From the NCBI GenBank assembly GCA_905183005.1, contig CAJJDO010000037.1, positions 121,140-185,139 of the forward strand: DNA of 64,000 nt. Direction: 5' to 3'. This DNA comes from Paramecium pentaurelia. Taxonomy: Eukaryota > Ciliophora > Oligohymenophorea > Peniculida > Parameciidae. How positions within the stretch are numbered: position 1 is the stretch's first letter; the number at the start of each line of letters is the position of its first letter. Positions 50,427-61,674 of this stretch are shown here, in pieces. Both the position numbers and the translations under genes were made by a program. The notes under the pieces are model-generated. The model was given only the letters and a program-made list of their open reading frames with translations. It was not told where the DNA came from and did not search any database.

Positions 50427-51686
50427 ATGGGAAATTTATGTGATTTTATGAAATCAGAAAAAGAGGAATTTCAAAGTTCTTTGAATTAATAGAATTCCTT
50501 GCAACCAATTTAAGAATGTATAATGTTTATTAAAACTCAGAGGAATTGGCGTTAAAATCAAGTAAGACTCTGGATAACTCCACATCATTTGTGCCTGAAT
50601 TAACTCATAAGAGAGTAGGACTAGAAGATTTCATTATGTTAGCAACAGTTGGCAAAGTATAAATTAATATTATAAGGGTGCCTTTGGAAAAGTATACAAA
50701 GTAAAAAAAAAAGACAATCAAAAAATTTATGCTATAAAATGCATCAATAAGAAACTGATATTTGATAGCAAATTAGAATCAAATGCTTTACTTGAGAAAG
50801 ATGTCTTAAAATAAAGCAAACATCCATTCATTGTGTAGTTAAAATATTCCTTCTAAACACCAACTAAATTATATTTAGTAATGGAATACATCAATGGAGG
50901 GGAATTCTTTAAGATTCTTTCAAAAACAAAGGGTTTACCAGAATCTATTGTTGCCTTTGTGGCAGCTGAAGTGGTTTTAGCGTTAGAATATTTGAATAAT
51001 TAATTAAAGGTTATTTATAGGGATTTGAAACCAGAAAATATCTTACTTACAACAACAGGACATGTTAAATTAACAGATTTTGGTTTAGCTACATTAAGAA
51101 AAGATGAAAATGTTAAAAATTATACTGTATATTTTAATACTAATATTAGTTAGCAGGAACTCCTGAATATTTAGCTCCAGAGATTATAAATAAAAAAGGA
51201 CATTCTTTTGAAGTAGATTTATGGACACTTGGAATCTTAATATATGAAATGATTAATGGACATCCACCTTTTACAGTTCCAGATAGAAACATTTAGAAGA
51301 TTCTACAATTAATATTATAAAATTAACCAACTTATCCACCTATAATGAGTAATGAAGCAGTAAATTTAGTTTAAAGATTATTAAAAACTAATCCTAAAGA
51401 AAGAATTGGAGCTGAAATAGTAATTTAAATTTGTTAAAATATTTTTAAGGGATACTAAGAAATAAAATATCATCCATTTTTTTCAAAAATCAAATGGACA
51501 GAATTATACAATCTAAATGTCAAATCTCCATTGAAAACATTTGCAGAACAAAATGCTTCAAGATCTGAAGGACAAAAAATGCCTTATACCTAAATTTAAG
51601 AGACACCTAATGCTCCATAACCTCATATAAAGGGTATGAGTTATGGAGGAGGTGATGATACCTACAACTCTAAGAAACTGAATTGA
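50427..51686 (+). CDS. AGC-family serine/threonine protein kinase
   Basis: The kinase domain shows GAFGKVYKV (split from the upstream residues by a 20-nt intron near 50660), AIKCINK, YLVMEYINGGEFF, YRDLKPENILL, TDFGLATL and LAGTPEYLAPEI. The YRDLKPEN form and the EYLAPE block are typical of AGC kinases. Further introns lie near 50522 (23 nt), 51127 (23 nt, just before LAGTPEY) and 51420 (30 nt). A short C-terminal extension follows; I do not see a clear hydrophobic motif. N-terminal MGNLC could be N-myristoylated. The gene ends at TGA 51684-51686. Confidence 0.9.
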
Positions 51687-51872
51687 TAATTATTAAATAT
51701 GAATGGATATTTATTCATAAAAAGTCAATTAAACATTTGAAAAGATTAAGAATGAAATTTAGTTAGTAAATCCAAAGATTTTAATGTTTTCAGAAGTTAT
51801 ATATAGATATAAATATATAATCTATTAATACAGAATAGACTAATTTTGTTATTATAATTAATTTAATTTTAA

Positions 51873-52205
51873 ATGGCTGAAACGTAGAAGCGAACTGCAT
51901 AAGAAGAAACACTAGAAAAAGGACCTTTTGGATTGTTGACAATTACAGTGAGTCATAATACTCAAGTGCTTATTGAGCTTAGAAATAATAGAAAACTCTT
52001 GGGAAGAGTAAAAGCATTCGATCGACATATGAATATGGTATTTTTATTATTTATCAAGATTCTTGAGAATGTGACTGAAATGTGGACAGAAATTCCTAAG
52101 GGAAATAAGGGAAAGAAAGCTCATGCTACAAACAAAGAAAGATTTATTCCAAAGATGTTTTTAAGAGGGGATTCTGTGATTTATGTCTTAAGAAATCCAA
52201 AGTGA
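51873..52205 (+). CDS. SNRPD2: Small nuclear ribonucleoprotein Sm D2
   Basis: SmD2 is a core subunit of the heptameric Sm ring on spliceosomal snRNAs. The 103-residue product starts at ATG 51873 (MAETQKRTAQEETLEKGPFG). It shows Sm motif 1 (QVLIELRNNRKLLGRVKAFDRHMNM) and Sm motif 2 (FLRGDSVIYVLRNP). A 21-nt intron (52038-52058) should be removed between HMNM and ILENV, as in other SmD2 proteins. Because the intron is a multiple of three and has no TGA, the unspliced frame is also fully open. Confidence 0.95.
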
Positions 52206-52536
52206 TATTATTGAAATTATTAAAATCCTCTATAAGAAATTATTAGAGCATCAATATTAATTTTTTTCTAAAACAATGATTCTTAATTATTTCATCATTT
52301 ATTTAATTATACTAAATCACTATTGGCTTAAACTTGTCTAATAATAAGTATTACATATAAATCTCTAATTTTTATACAATAAAATACTAAATATACACAT
52401 CTTTATCATCTATTAAGTATTACAAATCAATTTTATATTAATTTCCTTAGATTTATTTTTAATAATTCTTTTTAAATTTTATTCAACTATTTTATTCCTT
52501 AACATATTGTATATATTTTATTATATAAATATAAAG
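52206..52536. other. Intergenic spacer up to the assembly gap
   Basis: About 330 bp of AT-rich sequence lies downstream of SmD2 and ends at the N. No coding or RNA feature is seen. Confidence 0.4.
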
Positions 52537-52537
52537 N

Positions 52538-52781
52538 TTTTAAGGGATACTAAGAAATAAAATATCATCCATTTTTTTCAAAAATCAAATGGACAGAATT
52601 ATACAATCTAAATGTCAAATCTCCATTGAAAACATTTGCAGAACAAAATGCTTCAAGATCTGAAGGACAAAAAATGCCTTATACCTAAATTTAAGAGACA
52701 CCTAATGCTCCATAACCTCATATAAAGGGTATGAGTTATGGAGGAGGTGATGATACCTACAACTCTAAGAAACTGAATTGA
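52538..52781 (+). CDS. AGC kinase, 3' fragment (duplicate copy)
   Basis: Only the last exon of the AGC kinase is present here, equal to 51443-51686 shifted by 1,095 bases, ending at TGA 52779-52781. It is most likely an assembly duplicate rather than a gene fragment. Confidence 0.6.
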
Positions 52782-52967
52782 TAATTATTAAATATGAATG
52801 GATATTTATTCATAAAAAGTCAATTAAACATTTGAAAAGATTAAGAATGAAATTTAGTTAGTAAATCCAAAGATTTTAATGTTTTCAGAAGTTATATATA
52901 GATATAAATATATAATCTATTAATACAGAATAGACTAATTTTGTTATTATAATTAATTTAATTTTAA

Positions 52968-53300
52968 ATGGCTGAAACGTAGAAGCGAACTGCATAAGAA
53001 GAAACACTAGAAAAAGGACCTTTTGGATTGTTGACAATTACAGTGAGTCATAATACTCAAGTGCTTATTGAGCTTAGAAATAATAGAAAACTCTTGGGAA
53101 GAGTAAAAGCATTCGATCGACATATGAATATGGTATTTTTATTATTTATCAAGATTCTTGAGAATGTGACTGAAATGTGGACAGAAATTCCTAAGGGAAA
53201 TAAGGGAAAGAAAGCTCATGCTACAAACAAAGAAAGATTTATTCCAAAGATGTTTTTAAGAGGGGATTCTGTGATTTATGTCTTAAGAAATCCAAAGTGA
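52968..53300 (+). CDS. SNRPD2: Sm D2, second copy (probable assembly duplicate)
   Basis: This is identical to 51873-52205, including the 21-nt intron (here 53133-53153). Identity extends into the non-coding flanks, which argues for a repeated contig end and against an old paralogue. Confidence 0.7.
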
Positions 53301-54012
53301 TATTATTGAAATTATTAAAATCCTCTATAAGAAATTATTAGAGCATCAATATTAATTTTTTTCTAAAACAATGATTCTTAATTATTTCATCATTTATTTA
53401 ATTATACTAAATCACTATTGGCTTAAACTTGTCTAATAATAAGTATTACATATAAATCTCTAATTTTTATACAATAAAATACTAAATATACACATCTTTA
53501 TCATCTATTAAGTATTACAAATCAATTTTATATTAATTTCCTTAGATTTATTTTTAATAATTCTTTTTAAATTTTATTCAACTATTTTATTCCTTAACAT
53601 ATTGTATATATTTTATTATATAAATATAAAGACTTAAAAATTACACTAAGATAATAAATATATTACTTGATCATATTCAATATATAGAAAAGAATTATTA
53701 TAATATGACAGATAATTAATTCTAATATATATTATTATGATAAGCCAAGTTTATGATAAAATATTAAAAATATTCAATTTTCCTTTTATGTAGATAACTA
53801 ACTTATAAAATTTATTACTTATTTATTGTTATAATATATGATTTCAAAGAAATTAACAAGTTTATTTTAAAAAAGAATACTATTAAATTTTGGTAACTAT
53901 CTTATATATCTTTACATGATTTTTAAATAAAACTAGCATTTTCAATTAAAATATTAATCATTTATAACTCAATTATAGTTAATCAATATAATTATAAGAA
54001 TAAAAATTTATT
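53301..54012. other. Intergenic spacer
   Basis: About 710 bp of AT-rich sequence lies between SmD2 copy 2 and the CFAP96-like gene. The first 330 bp repeat the spacer left of the N; the remainder is unique. I see no gene. Confidence 0.4.
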
Positions 54013-55047
54013 ATGACAGATAAAGAAGCAACTCTTAGGGAAATAGGTAAAAAAGCCTTAGCAGAAACTGAAAAATTAGCCACAATATAAAGATTTGGAT
54101 TATTTTCTTCTCCTGTTCCTCTTGGAATGGGTGATAATAGTTATGACAACAAACCAAGACGTTTTACATTACATTATATAAATAGCCCCCAGAAATGATT
54201 AAGGAAAACCTATTACTTCTCCTTCAAACATTAAAATTACTGCCCCTAAATAGGGCAAAATAAAGTCATCATATTTTAGCCTGTTAGGGTTTACAACGAT
54301 AGGTGATAAATATCTAGATCCAGAAAGAAGAATTAGAATTCAAGAATTAGAAGAAAAAAAGAAATATTCATCTGATGACAAAAAGAATTTCGTTCCACCT
54401 TCAGGATATAAGGAAATTATAGGCAGTTCATACTCCCATATACCTGATTATGAAATACCCAAAGGACCAAATAATCATAAGGGACCTGATAACAGAGTAC
54501 ATATTGGACCAAAAAATATTACAACTAATCCTTCAAGCAAAGATATTGGTTAATTTCCAAAGCATGAAAAGGATGAATATAATAGATATTAATAATTTGA
54601 AAGGGAAAGAATATTTAAAGAATAAAAATTATTGAAAGATAAATAACCCTTTAAAAGCACAATTTATACAACAGATAACTTTAGTTCTGATAAATAGGTT
54701 TATGGAGAAACAAACCTTCCTAAAGTAAGTGTTCTGTTATTAACAATTCCGATAGCCAACATAAGTCAAGGAATTTAAACCAAATATTATGAAACATGAA
54801 GCTCCATTCAAACCATCTAACCCTACTAAAAGTGGTGAAACTGGCTGTTTAGGCAAGTATCCAGAGTATAAAGGTGATCCTCTTAAACCAACATAAAGAA
54901 GAGATTTTGTTAAAGGTAAAGAACCATTTAAGTAATGTCAAAAATAAATTAAGACCTAATCATTTAATGGATATAGTGAGACCTACTCCAAGTATCTCCT
55001 GTTTCCCATATAATCTTAAAAGAGAACTTAATAACCGCGTGTTTTGA
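54013..55047 (+). CDS. CFAP96 (C4orf47/UPF0602)-like cilium-associated protein
   Basis: The product of about 320 residues matches the CFAP96 outline: FSLLGFTTIGDKYLDPERR, then NVGPKNITTNPSSKDIGQF-like repeats, EAPFKPSNPTKSGETGCLGKYP and a C-terminal NLKRELN block. This family is associated with cilia and centrosomes. Introns lie near 54155 (25 nt), 54724 (31 nt) and 54929 (22 nt); the last gives the conserved C-terminus and removes an apparent frameshift. Start ATG 54013, stop TGA 55045-55047. The function in a ciliate is presumably at the basal body or axoneme. Confidence 0.82.
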
Positions 55048-55601
55048 GTTAAATTAAATATTAACAAAATAAACATCCAAATTATACAGAAAATTATCAA
55101 GATTCTTAATATTTACTTTTAATCACAATTCTTAAATTCATTAATAATTCTTTAAGTAAATTTTCATTTAAATCTATTTGTATTTATTCATCTAAATTGT
55201 GAATAAATTAGGTTTAGTTATAATTAAATCAAAACTTTAAAATTATTATATCAAACTTCAAATTTACAAGATAATATTAGTTAATAGATTACTATTTTAA
55301 AGATAATATATACAATTTTAAAGCAATTTAATATTTTAATTAAAATAGTTATAAATAATACTAATTAAATAAAATACCAAAAAATGAGATATCAAATGAA
55401 ATTATGAAATTTAATTATAATATTCATTTTTATAAGATAATTTAATTTATAATATTAGTATTTCTTTAGAAATGTTGAAAAATAATTAAAATGTATATTT
55501 TTAAATATAATTCTTAATCTAATCAGTTGTATAATAATTTCCTTTTAATAAAAGAATATAATGATTTTGTTTTATTTATTTTGAATATTCTATATTTCAT
55601 A
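55048..55601. other. Intergenic spacer between convergent genes
   Basis: About 550 bp of AT-rich sequence separates the 3' ends of two convergent genes. No gene or RNA is recognised. Confidence 0.4.
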
Positions 55602-56448
55602 TCATAATTTTAAATCGGTGTAAAATGTTTTGAGAAGGTCAATCAATTTCTTCATTGTTTTTTGTAAATCATCATTTAATAATTCATTATAGAATCCTAA
55701 TTAATGAGCTTTTTCTATCTCTTTTTCAGCATTTTTCATTCTTTTTTCAATTACTTCTTCTGTTTCAGTTCCTCTTCCAGTCAATCTCTTTCTCAATTCT
55801 TCAGTTGAAGGAGCATTAATAAAAATATAATTACACTAATTAGGCATTGATTTACTAATCTTTTCAGCACCTTATACATCTATTTCAATTACACAAACCT
55901 ATCCTTGCTTCATAACTTTTTAAACTTGAGCCAAATGAGTTCCATAATAATTACCATGCACTTCACAATATTCTAAAAATGCTTTCTTTTCAATTTCTTT
56001 TTAAAATTCTTCTTTGCTGACAAAATAATAATGTTATCCATGAACTTCACCTGGTCTTGGTGCTCTTGTTGTGTAGCTAACACTAAAAACAAACTATTAT
56101 GGATATTATTTAAAAAGCATCTATAATAAAGTTCCCTATTAAGAACAATTTATAATTTAATTACTTTTCCAACTCCACTAGCTCCAGAAACAACTAATGG
56201 TTTACAAGTTTTAAGATCTTTTTCTTAATTAAAGAAACTAAAATATTCTTTAGCATATTGATAAACATTATCTGGCTGAAATAATATTAAAAAGTTACTT
56301 TTTCTAAAATAATCTAACTTGTAAAGTCATTTAATATTTGATTTAATTCTGGATGCTTTTTCAAATATTCTATATGTTCCTATTTGATTTCATGTTTAAT
56401 ATGTAGAAAATAGGTTTGTAATTCAGAATCAAATTGCTATTAATCCAT
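55602..56448 (-). CDS. Guanylate kinase with N-terminal RIIa/Dpy-30-like domain
   Basis: The C-terminal domain converts GMP to GDP with ATP. It has the P-loop SGASGVGKGTLL (interrupted after GVGK by a 29-nt intron near 56150), VSYTTRAPRPGEVHG, FLEYCEVHGNYYGT, VCVIEIDVQGAE and IFINAPSTEELRKRL. The N-terminal about 70 residues, from ATG 56446-56448, contain HPELNQILNDF...KPDNVYQYAKEYF, a helix-turn-helix pattern like RIIa/Dpy-30 docking domains. A 23-nt intron near 56290 splits that domain. Such domains dock proteins to ciliary or AKAP-like partners, so this enzyme may be targeted to the axoneme. Confidence 0.9.
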
Positions 56449-56797
56449 TTATTTATTATAATTATTTAATATTTGAATTAAATTTTTTTTGTTTTGATAA
56501 TCTTATCTAATCTTAATGTATTATTATACTTTTATTTCATTTACAAAAATTTGATAGAAAATAAATTGTTTAGAAATAATTTTACATAAAATACAAATAT
56601 TTTGAGTTTCTAGATTTGTTTAAGATAATTTAAAATAATATTTAGAGATATTTAGAATCTATAATCTAAAAATATTTTAATAAGAATTTATATATTAATG
56701 AATCTATATTCAAAAAATTGAATTTTGATTTTAATAGAAGCAGAATTTATCCTAAAATTAATCTTTTAACATTTACTTTTTGAATTATTTGATTAGA
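56449..56797. other. Intergenic spacer between divergent genes
   Basis: About 350 bp of AT-rich DNA lies upstream of guanylate kinase and the next plus-strand reading frame. Nothing specific is recognised. Confidence 0.4.
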
Positions 56798-56938
56798 ATG
56801 ATGATTGATATAAAGATTTTTAGATTAATAATGGATTTGAATTATGAATATGATCAATTACAAGATGATGTGATGGAAAATGTCATAATTCTGATAAAAT
56901 ACTTAAAAAAAGAAAAATAAGAATTATTATTAAATTGA
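56798..56938 (+). CDS. Short acidic open frame, possible upstream exon
   Basis: Forty-six codons from ATG 56798 to TGA 56936-56938 include the natural-looking peptide MDLNYEYDQLQDDVMENVI. It may be a missed 5' exon of the next gene (57002) or a small separate gene. No donor site that joins the two was found. Confidence 0.25.
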
Positions 56939-57001
56939 ACCACTTTCACAATAAGCTAATACTCTTAGTGAGAATTTAAAATATAATTAATTAATCAGAA
57001 A

Positions 57002-58199
57002 ATGGATCTCTTTGGATTGGTGTAGACAGCTGTTGATTTGGCTAAAGCACATGAAGAAAATGGTGAAGAGGTCAAATTCTTTAGACTTAAATTGTCATCT
57101 CTCTAAGAATAATTATAGAAATTAGAATAAAAGGATTTCCAGTAATGGTTTGCGTATATTGTAGAATCAATGCCCAATTATAAGGCTAGATTAAAAAGGA
57201 ATTGACAGAGTCTTCTCAATTACTCTCCAAATTACCAGAACGCAACTCATAGTATTAATTTAATATAAAATATATAGTATTAATACAATTCTTTCCAAAT
57301 TGCCTTTTGGGAGTGTTTACAATGATATCAAAGATAAATCATAGGCTTTAGATCGACTAAGTCAGCAATTAAATAATCATTTAATAACAAGTTTGGCTCT
57401 TGCATAGACTAGTACGGTTGAGAAATAAGGGAATGTTACTACCCATGTAGAGGAAACATAGATTGATGATGATTAGATAGTTTAAAGTAAGAGAAAAATA
57501 AAAAATTAGTAAATCAATCTCAAGGAAAGATCTAATTAAAGTTGATTGCAGAAGACCATATAAAACAATAATTTAGAATGAACATAATAAATACTATAGA
57601 AGTAATTGAATTAAAATTTGGAAATAATGGAAATAATGGAAATGATGAATAGGAAGTGTTTAAATTTGGGAGAGAATATTATAGAAAATTGTAGATGGAA
57701 GTTTAGCAGGTGTAAACTATTTCTAGAGAACATGCAATTATTACATGCATTAGAAAATAAAAATAAAAATTTGATAGTGATAATTTTGAAGTACCATAAA
57801 AAAAAATAAAAATTGATAAATAAAGTGAATAACATTAAGTTTAATAGCAAGAGTATATATTAATTATATTTTTAGAATATTTTACACCTGCATAGATAAT
57901 TTCTAATAATAAGAGGAAGCAAAACCTGGGGATGATAATAATAACTATGAATACATTTTTAAATTATAAAATAAAAGCCCAAATGGGATATTTATTTATA
58001 GAGATGAAGAATAGACTAAAAATAATGATGATGTAATAATTATATCTATATATTTTATTAGATTATTCTTGGTACTTGGACAAGGATTGTAAATAACAAA
58101 ACTATTGTTTTGAAATCAAAAGATAAAATTGCAATATTAATGAAAAAACCAGAATATAAATAACCTTTAATTGCATATGAATTCATTATGCTATTGTGA
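57002..58199 (+). CDS. Uncharacterised protein, helical N-terminus
   Basis: Several tiny introns (near 57150, 57263, 57487, 57857 and 58034) connect an otherwise broken set of frames from ATG 57002 to TGA 58197-58199. The N-terminal about 150 residues are helical (AVDLAKAHEENGEEVKFFRL). The middle is Gln/Asp-rich with an Asn-Gly repeat near 57620. The C-terminal 60 residues look folded and basic (GTWTRIVNNKTIVLKSKDK). I do not recognise a family. The intron at 58034-58062 is well supported by the resumed frame. Confidence 0.55.
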
Positions 58200-58235
58200 T
58201 ATATAATATAATAATATCTTTAATATATAATAATA

Positions 58236-60755
58236 ATGAATTTTGAAAAGAAAAAAGAACAATTTTCATCAGATAAAATAGAAAATAATATTAGACAAGC
58301 ATTTAATTTTTTATTTGGATAAGGAGCTTATGAAATAGGATGTAAATAATGTAATAAATAAAGTTTTTTAGAATACTTGGAAATAATCCATTGAAGTTAA
58401 AGGAAAAGAATATTATGATTCAGTTATATCAGCTATAATGATTTAAGTAGTTAAAATAGCTGATGAAGGATCTGATTAACCAGCCACTTAATATATAGAT
58501 TTAATTATTCTTTTAATAGATGGCTTAATTTTTAACTTATATTCAAAAAATAAATCCTCTGATAGAGCTAAAGTTCATCAAAGTTTATACAAAACAAGTT
58601 AATAATCAGAGATAGCATTATAATCTGGTAAAATTATGGAAAGTATGGGAAATTATATACCTTCAGATGTTAAAGTCTTTGTTAAAGCTTTAGAAAGATT
58701 AGCTACAAGTTTTGAATTTTTTGAATCTATAGACATAATGATGAATTATAATGATTCTGATTAAAATAAATTACAACTTAGTCATTTTGTTAACACTTTA
58801 GAATATATTTTAGAAAAAGAATAAGTAAGTGATTATGTTTTAGATGAATATATTTCAAATAAAGGAAGAATTAGTAAATATATAATAGAAAGATAAAGTA
58901 TGGCAGAAAGAGATGAAATTGATGAAGTCAATAAGTTGATATTTAGCAATAAATTATTAATTATTAAGAAACTATTATTTGTAAAGAATGATACTATAAA
59001 TGTCAAAGAAGTACATTTTACATTAGGAAGACTATATTTTGCTGCTTATTCAAAAAAGAGAACTAATTACAAAAGATCTTAGTTCTCTTAATTAAAATTC
59101 TAAGGAGAAGAAATGATACACAATATATTTAAATAATATATTAATACATAGACTAAAAGAGATATGTTATTTAAAGATTAGGATGATAGTGATCCTTTCT
59201 TTTAATTTTTACTCAACTATATGTAATTATTATATTCCCCTGTTTATTTTGAATTCTAATAGTTACTTGATGATTTATTATTACCTAATCATAAAATGGC
59301 TCCACCTAAATTTTTTGCTACTGTTCAACCTATTGTGGAAACTTAATTTATTGCCTTCTTTGCCACTTTACCCCCTGATTTACTTAATCTCCTTGCTTAA
59401 TTCAATTAAACTATATAAGATGCTCCTCATTTTACAGATAATCTTTAAGCTACTTTTCCTGTTAAAAATTTTTTCATTTCTAAATTTTTATTGAATCCAA
59501 ATTTAAAAGAATAGTTTATTAATCAAGATTATAATATGGATCATTTTATTACAATTGCAAATCTATTTAAAGATCTATTTTTCAATAATACTAATAGATC
59601 ATATAGTAATTTACCTTAATTTTAAGAAATGTCTTAAAAACTAAAAAATATATTAGAATCATATATTACTACTTATGATAATGATGTAGCTATTGATATT
59701 TATAGTTATTTTATCACAGATCCATTATTATAAAATGATTATAATTTCCTTTACAATTACTATCACAATAATATTAAAGTGTTACCATCAGATATTAAGG
59801 ATATTCATATGGATAAATTTAATAGTTATATGCCTAAAAGAATTTATGTGAAAGCAAATGAGAAAGGAGAAGATTAATAATAAAAATAAGAATAAAAAGA
59901 TAATCAATAAGAATAATAAGATCTTATTAATGCAGATATGGCAGATGATGATCATTCTGAAAAATCTAAAGGAAAATAATTTGTTGGTCCAGATTATTAA
60001 GAAGATGAATTTTAAGGAATAGAAAAAGTTGAAAAGGCAACATAAACAGAAGTATAAGAAGATGAAGATTTAAAAAATGCTGAAAAATTTCAACCTAATT
60101 TTAATGAAAAAAGTGTTATAAGTGATTAATCAGTAACACCTTTAGAATAAGAAGAGAAAGATAAGGTACCTTAAAAAAAGTAAGTAACTATACCTTAATA
60201 TAATGAATATTATGATATAGATATGCGTTAATAAGAGGAGAAGATTTAAGAGGATACACATAAATATTTGGAAGAAATTTAATAATTAAAAATGTAAATA
60301 GAAGAAATGAAAGATTAACATAGTGATACTATGGCTTAAGTAGAATTTGATCATAATTAATAAATTAAGAAGATGGTATTTAATTTATTTAATTTTTAAA
60401 GGAATTTGAATTAAATCAATCAAAATTAAGAAATGAAATGTTGGAGAATGAAGTTAAATTAAAATAATTAGAAATTGAATAAAGACATGATTAAATAGAA
60501 AAATTATTTGATGAAAAAGTTAATTTAAGTTATTAGTTATAAAAAGCATTAGATGAAAAAGAATTGTTATAGAAACATTTTGAAGATTAACATAAAGATT
60601 ATAAAGAATAAACAAAATAATTTGATATGAAAGACTTATTAAATGAATTCGATGTCTATTAAACATAAATTAATAAATAAAAAAATGATCTAATGAAAGT
60701 AGCTATTGATCATGAAATATAATAAACAAAGCATTACAGAAAATTAAATATTTGA
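58236..60755 (+). CDS. Large uncharacterised protein with coiled-coil C-terminus
   Basis: The product has about 820 residues. Residues 1-520 form a helical globular region with no low complexity (for example KVFVKALERLATSFEFFE and NPNLKEQFINQDYNMDHFI). Residues 540-640 are acidic and Gln/Glu-rich. The C-terminus is a coiled coil ending at TGA 60753-60755. Introns lie near 58342 (22 nt) and 60375 (26 nt). No family recognised; the size and layout suggest a scaffold. The next gene starts 20 bp downstream, so the two could be one gene if a junction was missed. Confidence 0.6.
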
Positions 60756-60775
60756 ATTATTATTAATATTATTTA

Positions 60776-61516
60776 ATGTTGAATTTTTAATAACCATCAC
60801 TTCAACCTCAGAATACAACTTAGAATAACTTATAATTCATCTATAATGAAGTGTTATAAATGTAATAAATCAATGAAACATTAAAATAACATTAAAACAC
60901 AACATCAGCTGAATTAGAAGCACTAAAAGGTAAATTAGAATAAAACAAAACACATTTAACTTAAGCCATATTTTAAAAAACAGGTTAAGATAAAACAAAA
61001 CCAAATTAAGTTTAAAATGTTGGAGAATTTCAAGGTTATGTTGGTTAAGTAATTTTATATATATATTATACAATAGTTAGAATAATCAATGGGAGGATAA
61101 TTAAAATAAATTAGAGACAAAAATTAACTCATTATTTAAGAATTAATTAAAGCACATAAATTGTTAGAAAAATATGCAATATCAAAAAGAAAACTTAACA
61201 AAAATTCAGCTAAAGAATTAGGTCTAATTTAAGATATAGAAGAATTAAGAGATAGAGCATCTATTATATTTAATCGTCTAGAAGAAGTATTATTATATAT
61301 AAATCATTTTAGCATGAAAACAAAGTATAATTCTCAGAAGAATATACTGATTTATCAAAAAATCCAAGAATTATAGATTTTAATGAATAATCCATAGAAC
61401 TTATTAAAGAATTAAAAAAAGATTATATAGCAAGTAAGATAACCTTAGATAAAAGCTAACACAATATTAAAAGCATGCTTGAGAATCTAAATGACACAAA
61501 TAAATAAACAAAATGA
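60776..61516 (+). CDS. Coiled-coil protein
   Basis: The frame starts at ATG 60776 and, with introns of 28 nt (near 61048) and 26 nt (near 61286), reaches TGA 61514-61516, giving about 227 residues. It is mostly helical, with heptad-like stretches (IIQELIKAHKLLEKYAISKRK, ELGLIQDIEELRDRASIIF). It may be the C-terminal part of the preceding gene. Function unknown. Confidence 0.5.
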
Positions 61517-61674
61517 GTTTATACATCAATAATATATATATTTGTTACAATTAATAGTTGATTTAAACAAATAGTTAGAATTAACTATTGACCTATTTTC
61601 TTATATTATTGGAAATAAGTAAATAAGAAGGTTTTATTAGTATATATTAATTTAAATTTTTATTTTTAAACATT

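Larger units (their letters stand above)
51443..52536. repeat. Direct duplicate, copy 1, left of the N at 52537
   Basis: This 1,094-bp block appears to recur without difference at 52538-53631. It starts inside the last intron of the AGC kinase gene and covers the kinase 3' end, SmD2 and the following spacer. The boundary at the N points to unmerged overlapping contig ends. Confidence 0.95.
52538..53631. repeat. Direct duplicate, copy 2, right of the N at 52537
   Basis: This is the second copy of 51443-52536. It continues naturally into unique sequence after 53631. Confidence 0.95.

Noticed and set aside
54915..54955. Apparent frameshift before the C-terminus of the CFAP96-like gene
   Set aside because: A 22-nt intron restores the family-like C-terminal block exactly.
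57611..57850. Overlapping frames on both strands near 57.6-57.85 kb
   Set aside because: The minus frame is antisense to a Gln/Asn-rich coding stretch; the plus frame is a wrong-frame shadow of the gene at 57002-58199.
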